A stretch of DNA of 64,000 bases from Aquibacillus rhizosphaerae (GCF_030282825.1 NZ_JASTZU010000038.1:1-64000); one strand, 5' to 3'; positions 30,350 to 38,598 are shown, numbered from the stretch's first letter. The notes: generated from the letters alone by a model not told the origin. Translations and numbers: made by a program.

Positions 30350-30528
30350 CCATTCGTCCATAATAGTTTATGAAGTAGCTAACAATCCTATTAGTTACTT
30401 CACGAACACGGAGAAGGCTTACGTTTCCCCATAAGTTCTTCCTCCGGTTTCTCCTCTCCCTTTGCCTTTTTGTTTTCTAATAGAAGACAAAAAGGGCCTG
30501 CAGATTATATAATCTGCAGGCTTTTTTT
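30350..30528 (+). ncRNA. Structured RNA element between rsmD and sda, candidate small RNA
   Basis: No ORF is present, but the DNA folds into successive hairpins: GAAGTA...TACTTC, GGAGAA...TTCTCC, GCCTTTTTGT...ACAAAAAGGGC, and a perfect 26-nt palindrome with 7 T. The plus strand also has TTGAAA (30314-30319) and TATATA/TATAAT about 17-19 bp later, so a transcript of roughly 175 nt is plausible. C-rich single-stranded patches (TTTCCCC, TCTCCC) are typical of Firmicutes sRNAs. A structured element upstream of ylbH (rsmD) is known as the ylbH leader family; I cannot confirm membership. If read on the minus strand it would be an rsmD leader. Confidence 0.55.
30496..30528. terminator. Strong terminator ending the structured RNA (and possibly sda)
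   Basis: A perfect inverted repeat, GCCTGCAGATTAT and its complement, is followed by TTTTTTT on the plus strand. On the minus strand CCCTTTTTG follows, so it can also stop sda transcription. Confidence 0.85.
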
Positions 30529-30626
30529 ATCATTTTAAAAAAGATAACAATTTTAAATTAATCATTTTGCAAAAAAATTTGATTCAAGTATCTATTTGTA
30601 AGCTATAGTTACAAAATCCCCTGAAA

Positions 30627-30785
30627 TTAATAAATCATTTGTCTTCTGTACTTTTTTTCAATCACTAAATCTCGGATTTCTATTTCTTTTTCTAAGATCT
30701 TTATAAAGGATTGGTCCAATTGTAAATCAATCGCCTTTTTATAAGATTCTATTAGCAAGTCGTTTGATAGGTCAGAAAACCTCAT
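30627..30785 (-). CDS. sda: Sporulation checkpoint protein Sda (histidine kinase inhibitor)
   Basis: Sda blocks KinA autophosphorylation and delays sporulation when replication is active or damaged. The 52-residue product, with LSNDLLIESYKKAIDL and FIKILEKEIEIRDL, matches the helical-hairpin Sda family (typical LSDELLIESY...FIELIENEIKRR). The ATG at 30785 has AGGGGTG 5 nt upstream; the longer frame from 30839 is not needed. A DnaA-box-like sequence overlaps its promoter, as expected for this DnaA-controlled gene. Confidence 0.85.
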   Translation of the reverse strand: MRFSDLSNDLLIESYKKAIDLQLDQSFIKILEKEIEIRDLVIEKKYRRQMIY

Positions 30786-30875
30786 GTGCTCACCCCTAAT
30801 ATTAATTAGAATTGCATTAACTCGTAGATTCATTAACAACTTGGGTCATTAGAACTAAAATTAACACCCTAAAGT

Positions 30876-30908
30876 TGTTGATAATATAAAATTCGACAAA
30901 TAAAACAA
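30876..30908 (-). promoter_or_regulatory. Candidate sda promoter with overlapping DnaA box
   Basis: On the minus strand TTGTTT (30903-30908), 16 bp, TATTAT (30881-30886). TTATCAACA (30876-30884) differs from the DnaA box TTATnCACA at one position and overlaps the -10. In B. subtilis sda transcription is tied to DnaA, so the layout is meaningful. Confidence 0.55.
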
Positions 30909-31046
30909 TATTCCTTCTACTAATTTTTTAAAAAATAGATCTTTTGAATTAACTAAAATTAAGGACATTTGAACTCATTATTATAGTATTGCTAGTTATT
31001 TATATTAAATTTTAGTACATTGGATAGGAGAGAGGTGTAATTTATT

Positions 31047-31436
31047 ATGGTTCAACGGTTTATTGAATTGGGTGAAGGATATTCTGATTTATATGAATTA
31101 ATAGAATTGGCAAAGTCTATGCCGGAAAGAGTGGAGAATTTTATAATAATAAAGACGGCTAAAAGAGATGAAACACTTGCATCATTAGCTCTTGTTATGA
31201 AACCAACAGAAGAAGGTAACTTCCAGCAAATCTATATATGTCTTGAAGGCATTCCATTGGAAGATAGTAAACAAAGCAAAAGGTATCAATTGTTCGAACA
31301 ACTTGCATTAAGCTTTAACAAAGAAGTAAAGTCTATTACGGTAAAACCATCAAGCTTTTTTCATGAAAAAACTTTATACTACCAGTATTTACTAGGTATC
31401 TTTCAAATGAACCGCTTGATAAGATCTAATTTTTAG
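31047..31436 (+). CDS. Conserved Bacillaceae protein of unknown function (DUF7147-like)
   Basis: A 129-residue soluble protein starting MVQRFIELGEGYSDLYELIE. Homologues are, as I recall, annotated in Bacillus beside ylbG, sometimes wrongly as methylthioribose kinase; the length is far too short for a kinase and no kinase motif is visible. A plausible ribosome site (AGGAGAGAGG) lies 12 nt before the ATG. It is convergent with ylbG and separated by a shared terminator. No function is proposed. Confidence 0.75.
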   Translation: MVQRFIELGEGYSDLYELIELAKSMPERVENFIIIKTAKRDETLASLALVMKPTEEGNFQQIYICLEGIPLEDSKQSKRYQLFEQLALSFNKEVKSITVKPSSFFHEKTLYYQYLLGIFQMNRLIRSNF

Positions 31437-31464
31437 AACCTAAGCTTGTGAGAAATAAATGCAC

Positions 31465-31507
31465 AAAAAATCCTCTATCCATATGGAAATCGATAGAGGA
31501 TTTTTCT
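31465..31507. terminator. Bidirectional terminator between the 31047 gene and ylbG
   Basis: AAAAATCCTCTATC (31466-31479) pairs exactly with GATAGAGGATTTTT (31492-31505). Confidence 0.85.
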
Positions 31508-31781
31508 ATATACCCATTTTATAATCATACTCTTTTGCTTTATCCACCTTAGAATTTTCATAATCTGTTCTTATAAATGGTTTGTAGGATAAGTCTACTT
31601 TAGACACATAAGGCAGTTTGTTTAATTTATTTTGTTTATCCTCTATCTCATCTTGATGTACATAAAGCACAGCATACCGCAATTCTTTAGAAACATAAAT
31701 TAAATGCCCGTATCTTTTAATTTGCTTTATATTTTTCATGTGTTGAAACCAGACAATTATTCCTTGACGTTTAGTTAGCAT
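31506..31781 (-). CDS. ylbG: YlbG family protein (UPF0298)
   Basis: A 91-residue protein with the UPF0298 pattern KRQGIIVWFQHMKNIKQIKR ... GHLIYVSKELRYAVLYV. Function is unknown in the family. It lies downstream of ylbDEF but behind the ylbF terminator and a repeat-like stretch, so it is likely transcribed on its own. Confidence 0.9.
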   Translation of the reverse strand: MLTKRQGIIVWFQHMKNIKQIKRYGHLIYVSKELRYAVLYVHQDEIEDKQNKLNKLPYVSKVDLSYKPFIRTDYENSKVDKAKEYDYKMGI

Positions 31782-31924
31782 AATAAGTTCCTCACTAATT
31801 CGTTACTTTTCATCATTTTATCAGAATATTTTAACTGTATCAATCAAATTTCAATAAATAACTTTACTAAGGCCACAAAATAACATAAATACCAATTTTT
31901 TCTTTTAAAACAAATGCTTTATGT

Positions 31925-32010
31925 TACCTTGAACCTGGATCAGTTTTCGTCTTAAGACCTCAAATAAGTTGAAGCTAGATTTACTAATCTGTGTTAGCCA
32001 CATCTAGAAC
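31925..32010. repeat. Possible fourth, decayed copy of the dispersed repeat
   Basis: GTCTTAAGACCTCA here matches GTCTCAAGACCTCA of copy A, and the position after a minus-strand terminator (ylbF) is the same. The CTAGGG core is not seen, so this is weak. Confidence 0.3.
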
Positions 32011-32024
32011 TTTTTTCAAGCAAT

Positions 32025-32060
32025 AAAAAAAAGGAGCTACAAGTTTGCATGCAGCTCCTT
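32025..32060 (-). terminator. Terminator of ylbDEF
   Basis: On the minus strand AAGGAGCTGCA pairs with TGTAGCTCCTT, followed by eight T. Confidence 0.85.
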
Positions 32061-32069
32061 AGTATAATT

Positions 32070-32513
32070 CTATGATGCTTGACAACCGCAGCCTCCACTT
32101 CCAGAACCACAGCCACAACCGCCTTCTTTAAGTAGAGCTCCATCTCTTGGAACTTTAACCTGATGACTTACACTATGAGCGAATAACTCAGTAACATCAT
32201 CAAGCAAATCCTGAAGATTTCTTTCTGCAATTTTGAAAGAAGCTACTTTCTCATTCATATCCATTTCCCTTTTTGTAGAACGAATATCCTTCATGATTTT
32301 ATTATAATCAGGATGGTATCTACCAAAACGTTGGACCTCATCATATTGGTCTTTTATGTTTCGGAAATCAGATATGAGTTGTTGTGCCTCCTGGTCATCA
32401 GCTAACGTTTTCTTTGCTATATGATATTCAAACATAACGTCAGATTCAAGAATCATCTGACCTATCTGTTCAGATTTATCTAATAGATCAACAATTTCAA
32501 TAGTAGCTAACAA
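32070..32513 (-). CDS. ylbF: YlbF/RicF, subunit of the RicAFT (YmcA-YlbF-YaaT) complex
   Basis: RicF forms a complex with RicA and RicT that carries iron-sulfur clusters and tunes RNase Y cleavage, competence, biofilm formation and sporulation. The 147-residue protein is helical (Com_YlbF domain, about 1-110) and ends with a cysteine-rich tail GGCGCGSGSGGCGCQAS, suited to cluster ligation. The TTG at 32513 is chosen: GGAGGTG is 6 nt upstream, and the ATG at 32552 lies before that site. Confidence 0.93.
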   Translation of the reverse strand: MLATIEIVDLLDKSEQIGQMILESDVMFEYHIAKKTLADDQEAQQLISDFRNIKDQYDEVQRFGRYHPDYNKIMKDIRSTKREMDMNEKVASFKIAERNLQDLLDDVTELFAHSVSHQVKVPRDGALLKEGGCGCGSGSGGCGCQAS

Positions 32514-32572
32514 ATTGCTCACCTCCGTTTGTCTATCATACCAATAAATCAATACAAATAAAAGAGGGCAGC

Positions 32573-32806
32573 TTAATCTTTCATTGCACCTGCCATTTGC
32601 ATTAGCATCGATACCATTTGTATGTGACTAGAAACCTTTTCAATCCGTTGTGGCATCGTTTTTCCATAAAAAACTTTTGCTTCCCTTTCTAAATCAGCAA
32701 GACTTTGAGGATCTCTTGTTAACTTTCGATACCAATGCGGATTCAACCGAATAAAATGAAGTAAACCAGATCGATGTTTTATACTATGATAAACATCTGG
32801 CTGCAT
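32573..32806 (-). CDS. ylbE: YlbE-like protein
   Basis: A 77-residue protein with the family stretch SIKHRSGLLHFIRLNPHWYRKLTRDP. Function unknown. It is the middle gene of ylbD-ylbE-ylbF, with GGGAGG before the ATG and 11 bp from the ylbD stop. Confidence 0.88.
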   Translation of the reverse strand: MQPDVYHSIKHRSGLLHFIRLNPHWYRKLTRDPQSLADLEREAKVFYGKTMPQRIEKVSSHIQMVSMLMQMAGAMKD

Positions 32807-32817
32807 AAGATTCCCTC

Positions 32818-33261
32818 CTAATCTCTATTTATATTAAATGGCGGTTTACCACCCTTCTTAGTAGTTGACGGAAATTGTTTTTTTACATCTTGGAATTGTC
32901 CGATGAGAGTCTGGATATTTGTGATAGCCCCATTTAATTGATTCATGTGACCATCCACTTTATTTAGGTCTACATTTTCAACCATTTTCATTAACTGGCT
33001 CATTATTTCTTGTTTATCCTTTTTAGTTTTTTTATTCTTTTTATCTTTTTTTTCATCATTTTCTTCCGATTTTTCACTCGCAGAAGTACTTACACTTTGG
33101 TATTTCTCCCAAGAAGAATCATCCTCACCAAGTAATATCCACTTTTCATAGTGAGTTTGCCAGTCACTATTACCACTTCTTACATCTTTAATAAGCCCAG
33201 GATGGTTTTTCACAAACTGCTTAAAATCTTTTATCGTAGGATGCAAATCTTTATTAGCCAT
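32818..33261 (-). CDS. ylbD: YlbD-like spore coat protein
   Basis: A 147-residue protein whose N-terminal part (LHPTIKDFKQFVKNHPGLIK ... WQTHYEKWILLGEDD) is the YlbD/coat family signature. A lysine-rich low-complexity stretch covers about 70-85, then a helical domain and a QFPSTTKKGGKPPF tail. B. subtilis YlbD is reported among coat proteins; that role is inferred here. Confidence 0.85.
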   Translation of the reverse strand: MANKDLHPTIKDFKQFVKNHPGLIKDVRSGNSDWQTHYEKWILLGEDDSSWEKYQSVSTSASEKSEENDEKKDKKNKKTKKDKQEIMSQLMKMVENVDLNKVDGHMNQLNGAITNIQTLIGQFQDVKKQFPSTTKKGGKPPFNINRD

Positions 33262-33344
33262 ACATTATTCACCTCAGTTCACTAAATTCTCTCTTGTATA
33301 ATTTATGATTTATATATGGGCTTTGTGACTTGGCTAATAATATG

Positions 33345-33383
33345 AAAGGCTGTATTAGGAAAATTAATTTTCCTAATACAGCC
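33345..33383 (-). terminator. Terminator of ylbC
   Basis: A perfect 16-bp inverted repeat (33348-33363 with 33368-33383) with a TTAA loop. The T-run after it on the minus strand is short (TTTCAT). Confidence 0.65.
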
Positions 33384-33415
33384 TGAATTGACTTATATCC
33401 AATAAAATATATACC

Positions 33416-34474
33416 TTACTGCTCACTTAATATTCGAAGAAAGTTTTGCGTATAATAATATTGATAAACACCTACTCCTAAATGAGTATATTCATCTTTT
33501 AACATTGCATCTCTATGTTCTTCACTGTTCAACCAACCTTCAACAGCTGCTGGTCCATCTGTATATTGAGCTGCAATATTTTCACCGGCAGAATGATAAA
33601 AAATTTCACTATCATTTAATCTTTCTTTTAAGCCCTTGCCGTCTAATGAATAATGGGAAAAGTAATTATTTATAGCCATATCCTTACTATGTCCAAATGC
33701 AACTTGTGAAACTGGATCATCCCATGCTAACGAATCTTTTTCAAATCTTGAGCGAATAACATTTGTAATATCAAAGATTTGTTGTTCCATACCTTTCTCA
33801 ATTTCTTTCCAGTCATCCTCTGATAAAATAGGTGTCTCGGGTAGCTTACCACGATAAAATATTTCGTAAGGCTTTTGAGCTAATAAAACGTCACCCGATA
33901 AAACGCGAATCGAAGACAATTTGTCTGTAAATGAATCAAAATAAAACTGAATAAATGTATTATCGTCTATTTGAGATAAAGGCCTTAACTTCACATCATC
34001 TTCAGTTAATTCAAATCGATAAGTAGAAAAAGATATTTCATTATTAAATTTAAAATGTCTATCTACTTCTTCATATGTTTGTCCAATGAGAACAGGTTCT
34101 GTTGACAGATTATTACCTGTAGCGAACACTGTTGAAATTAGATTATCATTACTTATTCCAAATTGAATATACTCATCTTCCATATTCGTATAGACCCACC
34201 ATGTATACCCGTACGAACTCATATCTTTTCTAACAGGTTCCCCTAAAATCTCTATTAGTTTATTAGAATTTTTTCCAATCCAATTATAGATTTCACCTTC
34301 AATAATAGAATCGAATTGTTTTGGTGAAATTTTTGTTTCTATACTTACTTCTTTTGTTTTTAGTAATTTCTCAATATTAGATATTGCTTGTTCTGAACCA
34401 GTTTCCCCTGCAACTGCATAGAAGATTCCTGCTATTAACAATAGTAGTACAAAAACCCCTTGAATTCCCTTCAT
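33416..34474 (-). CDS. ylbC: Secreted or membrane-anchored CAP-domain protein YlbC
   Basis: The 352-residue product has an N-terminal membrane segment or signal (about 5-22), a CAP-associated domain (about 55-200) containing WIGKNSNKLIEILGEP, and a C-terminal CAP/SCP domain with AFGHSKDMAINNYFSHYS, AGENIAAQYTDGPAAVEGWL and SEEHRDAML. The CAP signature His and Glu residues are present. CAP proteins are extracellular; the target of this one is unknown. Confidence 0.9.
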   Translation of the reverse strand: MKGIQGVFVLLLLIAGIFYAVAGETGSEQAISNIEKLLKTKEVSIETKISPKQFDSIIEGEIYNWIGKNSNKLIEILGEPVRKDMSSYGYTWWVYTNMEDEYIQFGISNDNLISTVFATGNNLSTEPVLIGQTYEEVDRHFKFNNEISFSTYRFELTEDDVKLRPLSQIDDNTFIQFYFDSFTDKLSSIRVLSGDVLLAQKPYEIFYRGKLPETPILSEDDWKEIEKGMEQQIFDITNVIRSRFEKDSLAWDDPVSQVAFGHSKDMAINNYFSHYSLDGKGLKERLNDSEIFYHSAGENIAAQYTDGPAAVEGWLNSEEHRDAMLKDEYTHLGVGVYQYYYTQNFLRILSEQ

Positions 34475-34731
34475 AACTATTTAGCTCCTTTGCTTTCTTC
34501 TATATTAATTATAGTAATAAAACAAAGGGATTATGATAATTTGTTAATGATTGTTTTACTACTTGTATATGTTCAAAGTCAAATCTATTTCATTATATTT
34601 TATCTTAGTAAATTAGAAAAGAGTAAATTTCCCATTAATTACTGGAAGGCGAAATTATGTTATGCTAATTCACCTAAGAAAAACTCAGAGCGCCTTCGAG
34701 ATAAGTAAAAACCTCGTTCTGCGATGTCTTT
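34475..34731. other. Upstream region of ylbC
   Basis: About 260 bp of AT-rich DNA between the ylbC start and repeat copy B. No ORF with family character or clear promoter was seen. Confidence 0.35.
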
Positions 34732-34850
34732 CTATGTATCATTCCTCTCTATCCTTAGCCTAGGGAAATCATGACGAAAGTTTATGTTGGGCTCTTTTTC
34801 CACAAAGATGTTTGACAAAAGGCCTAAGACGGGGTAGGCGTTAGTCTTAC
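34732..34850. repeat. Dispersed intergenic repeat, copy B
   Basis: Starts CTATGTATCATTCCT, has CTAGGG 28 bp from the start, then CCACAAAGATGT and CCTAAGACGGGG. Copy C has the same first 15 bases and the same 28-bp offset. It lies between the ylbB terminator and ylbC. Confidence 0.6.
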
Positions 34851-34855
34851 CTTTT

Positions 34856-34893
34856 TAAAAAAAGTGTCCCTTGTACATCAAGGAACACTTTTA
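34856..34893 (-). terminator. Terminator of ylbB
   Basis: Minus-strand arms AAAAGTGTTCCTTG and CAAGGGACACTTTT (one mismatch), then TTT. Confidence 0.8.
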
Positions 34894-34902
34894 ACAATTG
34901 TA

Positions 34903-35331
34903 CTAATGAACTTCTGGTCTTTCAGAAATCTCTTCCAATGCATGACCTGCCGCTTCATTTGACTTTTCATCTAGTGCTAAATCACCTAGTGCAACAATTC
35001 CTACTAACTCTCCATTATCAACAATTGGTAGTCTGCGGATTTGATGTTCTGCCATAAGTTCACTAGCTTCTTGAACAGTTGCATCAGGTGAAACCGAGAT
35101 TAGTTTATCACTCATTACCTCTTGAATTTTACTAGATCCTTCTTTTTGATTTGCATAACCTCTTATGACTAAATCGCGATCGGTGACCATTCCTAATAGT
35201 TCTCGATTCGAACCACATACTGGAATAGTTCCGACATTTTTGTCCTTCATCTTATTCGCAGCTTCATTGATTGTATCATCTGCGGTACAAAAAGTAAGAT
35301 TTGTAGACATAATATCTTTTATACGTTTCAT
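34903..35331 (-). CDS. ylbB: CBS-domain protein YlbB
   Basis: A 142-residue protein made of two CBS repeats: IMSTNLTFCTADDTINEAA ... GMVTDRDLVIRG and VMSDKLISVSPDATVQEAS ... GIVALGDLAL. Such stand-alone pairs bind adenine nucleotides; the partner here is unknown. GGGAGG precedes the ATG. Same position as B. subtilis ylbB. Confidence 0.9.
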   Translation of the reverse strand: MKRIKDIMSTNLTFCTADDTINEAANKMKDKNVGTIPVCGSNRELLGMVTDRDLVIRGYANQKEGSSKIQEVMSDKLISVSPDATVQEASELMAEHQIRRLPIVDNGELVGIVALGDLALDEKSNEAAGHALEEISERPEVH

Positions 35332-35482
35332 TTAATGCTACCTCCCTTAATGTAATATAAATAATGGAACTATCCATTCATTTTTTATTGTTACCTATAA
35401 ATAAAATAACTTGCATGTTTTATGTAATTAACAAAAAAACCATTGTTTTTCAAAAGTGAGTAAGGTTTCCTTTTTATATTAA

Positions 35483-35511
35483 TTGCAACTTGTTATAATA
35501 AATACTATGAT
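35483..35511 (+). promoter_or_regulatory. Candidate sigma-A promoter of the YugN-like gene
   Basis: TTGCAA (35483-35488), 17 bp, TATGAT (35506-35511), about 36 nt before the start codon. A second TATAAT with TG extension overlaps the spacer. Confidence 0.55.
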
Positions 35512-35547
35512 AAGTTTAGTTAGAAACATTTTTGTGAGGTGGAAGTA

Positions 35548-35913
35548 ATGAAAATAGAAAACACTGGTATTGAAGGTAAAATTGTCGATTTAAAACCATT
35601 AGATCATCTAATGGATAAGGTTCACTTTGTCCGAGCGGGTCAATGGGATTATGAAAGAGTAACATATGACTACAAAATTGGCTCTGCTGAAGAAAACATT
35701 ACATATTATGTAAGAGTTCAAGGTTATGCTTTAGAAGGCGACGTCGATCGTGGTGATGCGGTTATTAAATTATTAACGCCTCTCATTGGGAAACATTATT
35801 ACCCACATGGAGTGGAGTACGGGGAAAAAGAGGAGTTTCCAGATTCAATCATCGACAGGGCAACAACACTCTTAACAAATGCAAAAAATGAGATAGATAA
35901 ATACAAAAAGTAA
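35548..35913 (+). CDS. YugN-like family protein (at the ylbA position)
   Basis: A 121-residue soluble protein with AGQWDYERVTYDYKIGSAEE and a typical YugN-like domain. Function unknown. The ATG at 35548 has GAGGTGG 6 nt upstream; a GTG at 35539 is also in frame. It is divergent from ylbB, where B. subtilis has ylbA of similar length, so it may be the ylbA orthologue. Confidence 0.82.
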   Translation: MKIENTGIEGKIVDLKPLDHLMDKVHFVRAGQWDYERVTYDYKIGSAEENITYYVRVQGYALEGDVDRGDAVIKLLTPLIGKHYYPHGVEYGEKEEFPDSIIDRATTLLTNAKNEIDKYKK

Positions 35914-35920
35914 TTTTATT

Positions 35921-35954
35921 AAAAAGGACTGTAGTATGAACAGTCCTTTTTATT
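35921..35954 (+). terminator. Terminator of the YugN-like gene
   Basis: AAAAAGGACTGT pairs with ACAGTCCTTTTT across a short loop and ends in TTTTTATTT. Confidence 0.85.
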
Positions 35955-36143
35955 TAGCAGTTTGTAAACTACTCCTAAAGGAGAAAGATATTTCCTCTTT
36001 CATTTATGTTACTTAATAACATGATGGTATTTAATTATTAATAAATATTTATGTTAAATTATAAATGTTTTGCTATTCAAAAATAAAACTTCATGCTATA
36101 TTTTGATTATAGTTTTTCCTTAGAAGGGAGTTACATAACTAAA

Positions 36144-37202
36144 TTGTTTCGTTATATTTCTAAAAAACAATGGATATTAATTTTTCTAACATTATTTTTG
36201 ATTATCGCAGGTTATTTTATACTTCCTGTATCTGTTCCATTAATCTTAGCATTTTTTACAGCTTTATTTCTAAACCCTGCAATTCATTGGCTACAGTTTC
36301 GGTTTAAACTGAATAGAAAAATTTCAGTAACGATTATTTTTCTGTTTTTTTTAATCCTCATCGGTATTCTTGGGACATATTTTGTTACAAGTGCAGTAAC
36401 TCACATTGTTAATTTTGCTGAAAAAGCTCCATCTTATGTTAATCAAATTAATGAGAAGCTACTAGAATGGGAATCTGATATAGACCATTTCACTCAAGAT
36501 CTTCCAGAAGAATTTGTTAACCAAGTAACAGATGGTATTCAAGATAATTTACAGGGTTTAAGTGATACATTAAAAAACACTTTCAAATTGGAAAATATAG
36601 CAAGTGTAGTTAGCCTTGTTCCACAATATATTGTTAGTTTACTCGTTTATTTAATCGCTCTATTTTTGTTTATGCTTGAATTACCAAGATTAAAAACAAA
36701 ATCATATAACTATCTTACAAATGAAACTGCTGAAAAAGTACGTTTCATGAATGCTCGTTTAGCATATGTTGTTTTAGGATTTTTAAAAGCACAATTTTTA
36801 GTAAGTATTGTTATCTTCATCGTTAGTCTATTGGGTCTACTATATATTGCACCCGAATATGCAATAATCATGGCTGTTATCATTTGGTTAATTGACTTTA
36901 TTCCGATTATAGGGTCAATTGTAATTCTTGGCCCATGGTCGTTGTATATGTATATAACTGGGGATGCTGTTATGGGGTCAGAATTAGCTGTATTAGCTAT
37001 TTTACTTTTAGCAATAAGAAGAATTGTCGAGCCGAAAGTAATGGGTAGACATATTGGTCTATCACCATTAGCAACATTAATTGCCATGTATATAGGACTA
37101 CAGTTAATTGGTATTTTCGGGTTTATTCTTGGTCCACTGCTTGTTATAGCCTTTAATTCAGCTAAAGAAGCTGGTATCATTAAATGGAACTTTAAGATTT
37201 AA
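36144..37202 (+). CDS. AI-2E family permease, YtvI-like sporulation membrane protein
   Basis: A membrane protein of about 352 residues with eight predicted helices, arranged as in the AI-2E/YtvI family: two N-terminal pairs, a long extracytoplasmic segment (about 75-140), then a C-terminal bundle with DFIPIIGSIVILGPWSLYMY and RRIVEPKVMGRHIGLSPLA. The start is uncertain: a TTG at 36144 has GAAGGGAG 13 nt upstream, whereas an ATG at 36093 has no ribosome site. YtvI is a spore gene elsewhere in B. subtilis, so its location here is an insertion relative to that map. Confidence 0.8.
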   Translation: MFRYISKKQWILIFLTLFLIIAGYFILPVSVPLILAFFTALFLNPAIHWLQFRFKLNRKISVTIIFLFFLILIGILGTYFVTSAVTHIVNFAEKAPSYVNQINEKLLEWESDIDHFTQDLPEEFVNQVTDGIQDNLQGLSDTLKNTFKLENIASVVSLVPQYIVSLLVYLIALFLFMLELPRLKTKSYNYLTNETAEKVRFMNARLAYVVLGFLKAQFLVSIVIFIVSLLGLLYIAPEYAIIMAVIIWLIDFIPIIGSIVILGPWSLYMYITGDAVMGSELAVLAILLLAIRRIVEPKVMGRHIGLSPLATLIAMYIGLQLIGIFGFILGPLLVIAFNSAKEAGIIKWNFKI

Positions 37203-37210
37203 TCTTGTAA

Positions 37211-37243
37211 AAGGAAGGGATGAAGTTCATCCCTTCCTTTATT
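37211..37243. terminator. Terminator between the ytvI-like and Eis-like genes
   Basis: A perfect 14-bp inverted repeat (37211-37224 with 37226-37239) followed by TTATTCTT; usable by both convergent genes. Confidence 0.75.
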
Positions 37244-37265
37244 CTTATAATTAGAACCATTCCAT

Positions 37266-38438
37266 TTAAAAAAAATCTAACAGAGCAGGCTGTAACGGTT
37301 GTAAAAGTCTTTTAAATCCTTCTACATCCCCCTCTATCTTTATACGATTAAATGTAATCAATTGTTGTATATCTTCACTATTAAACAATAAAGCAGCTAA
37401 CGATTGTATATCTAAACTTATCTTAGCATCGCTTTTTTTGTTAGAATTAAATAGTACTTGTTTAACACGATTGTCCTCAATTTCAACCATCCATTCACCG
37501 TTATTCCACTCTGCTATTTCATCATGAAGCTGTATAGTAATATTCATTTTTTCTGTACTAAAAAAAGGATATTTCCATATAAACGATTCAAAATCAACAA
37601 TCCTAGTCATGAAGTAAGCCGATTTATTTAATTTTACTTTAGGATTGTTAAAATAAAATGCAATTTCATCTTTTGGTTGCACAATCATCTCTACTTGATT
37701 AGTCATGGAATCATGGTTGCCTACCCACCCTAATAAGCCCAAACAGGCATCACCATCACGATAAACAATTTCATCAACCTTTAATACTTGTTGATCCATC
37801 TTAGCAATTAAATAGCCTGTTGGTACTTTATTCTGATTAATATATAGAATAACCCGATGGTCAGTGGATATTACCCGATTGTTCCACCACCAATCCTCTC
37901 TCTTCATCATTAAACTGTAGCGAGTTGCCATTTCCTCGTATAAAGACCTTATTAAATTCCTACTGTCTTGGAAACTTACATCGACACAACAACCTTGTGT
38001 ATTTTGCTTAGGTAAGTCACTCGGGCTAAAAGAATAAGTATATTTATATTGAGTTAACTCCCATCCATATTTCCTATAAAATCCGATAGAGAATGGATGA
38101 AGCATAGATAACGATAACGATTTTTGTTTCATTTCTGTCAGACTATGGCGAAGCAGTTTATCTACATGACCCTGTCTTCTGTACTCAGGCCATGTCGCAA
38201 CACCTGCAATACCACCAAATTCAATTTTATCATTACCTAAGTATAATTCCATTGGTAATAAGTGAAGTTTAGCAGCTAGGTGCTTTTCTTTAAATGATCC
38301 ATAAACTTGCTGTTGTTTCATGACCTTTTTTCGCTCTTCTCGGTCTTGCTCTGTTAACTTATAATTAAATGCATATTCTCCCAAGTCCATCACAGATTCA
38401 TAGTATTTATCCGTTAGTTGTATAATTGAATTATTCAT
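37266..38438 (-). CDS. Eis-like GNAT acetyltransferase with SCP2-type C-terminus
   Basis: A 390-residue protein: N-terminal GNAT domain with acetyl-CoA motif GVATWPEYRRQGHVDKLLRH, HPFSIGFYRKYGWEL, a second degenerate GNAT half (about 190-300), and a sterol-carrier-like C-terminus. This three-part layout is that of Eis-type lysine/aminoglycoside acetyltransferases. The substrate is unknown. The ATG at 38438 has GAGAGGG upstream; the open frame extends to 38549 without a better start. Confidence 0.82.
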   Translation of the reverse strand: MNNSIIQLTDKYYESVMDLGEYAFNYKLTEQDREERKKVMKQQQVYGSFKEKHLAAKLHLLPMELYLGNDKIEFGGIAGVATWPEYRRQGHVDKLLRHSLTEMKQKSLSLSMLHPFSIGFYRKYGWELTQYKYTYSFSPSDLPKQNTQGCCVDVSFQDSRNLIRSLYEEMATRYSLMMKREDWWWNNRVISTDHRVILYINQNKVPTGYLIAKMDQQVLKVDEIVYRDGDACLGLLGWVGNHDSMTNQVEMIVQPKDEIAFYFNNPKVKLNKSAYFMTRIVDFESFIWKYPFFSTEKMNITIQLHDEIAEWNNGEWMVEIEDNRVKQVLFNSNKKSDAKISLDIQSLAALLFNSEDIQQLITFNRIKIEGDVEGFKRLLQPLQPALLDFF

Positions 38439-38463
38439 TATTATTTCCCTCTCTTTTCTTAAG

Positions 38464-38598
38464 GCTGTTTTTTTAAAATTTAGTTGCTTCGCGATCCCAC
38501 GGGAAGTGGTGGGTGAATCACTAATACGAACTATACAGGAAATCAACATAGCTGTTAGTGCAGGCTTTATAGAAAGTTCGACGGCTGTAAAACAATAG
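38464..38598 (+). pseudogene. Unassigned gene-end fragment
   Basis: A stop-free plus-strand frame reads IPREVVGESLIRTIQEINI, continues about 15 residues to SSTAVKQ, and meets TAG at 38596-38598. It has no start codon, and the same DNA is also open on the minus strand. It looks like the 3' remnant of a lost gene, possibly mobile-element derived, but I cannot name the family. Confidence 0.25.

Noticed and set aside
31047-31436. Methylthioribose kinase
   Set aside because: At 129 residues and without kinase motifs the product cannot be this enzyme.
34460-34708. 82-codon plus-strand frame upstream of ylbC
   Set aside because: It starts inside the ylbC ribosome region, is AT-driven and shows no recognisable domain.
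38438-38549. N-terminal extension of the Eis-like gene
   Set aside because: The ATG at 38438 has a clear ribosome site and fits the family; the extra 37 codons do not.
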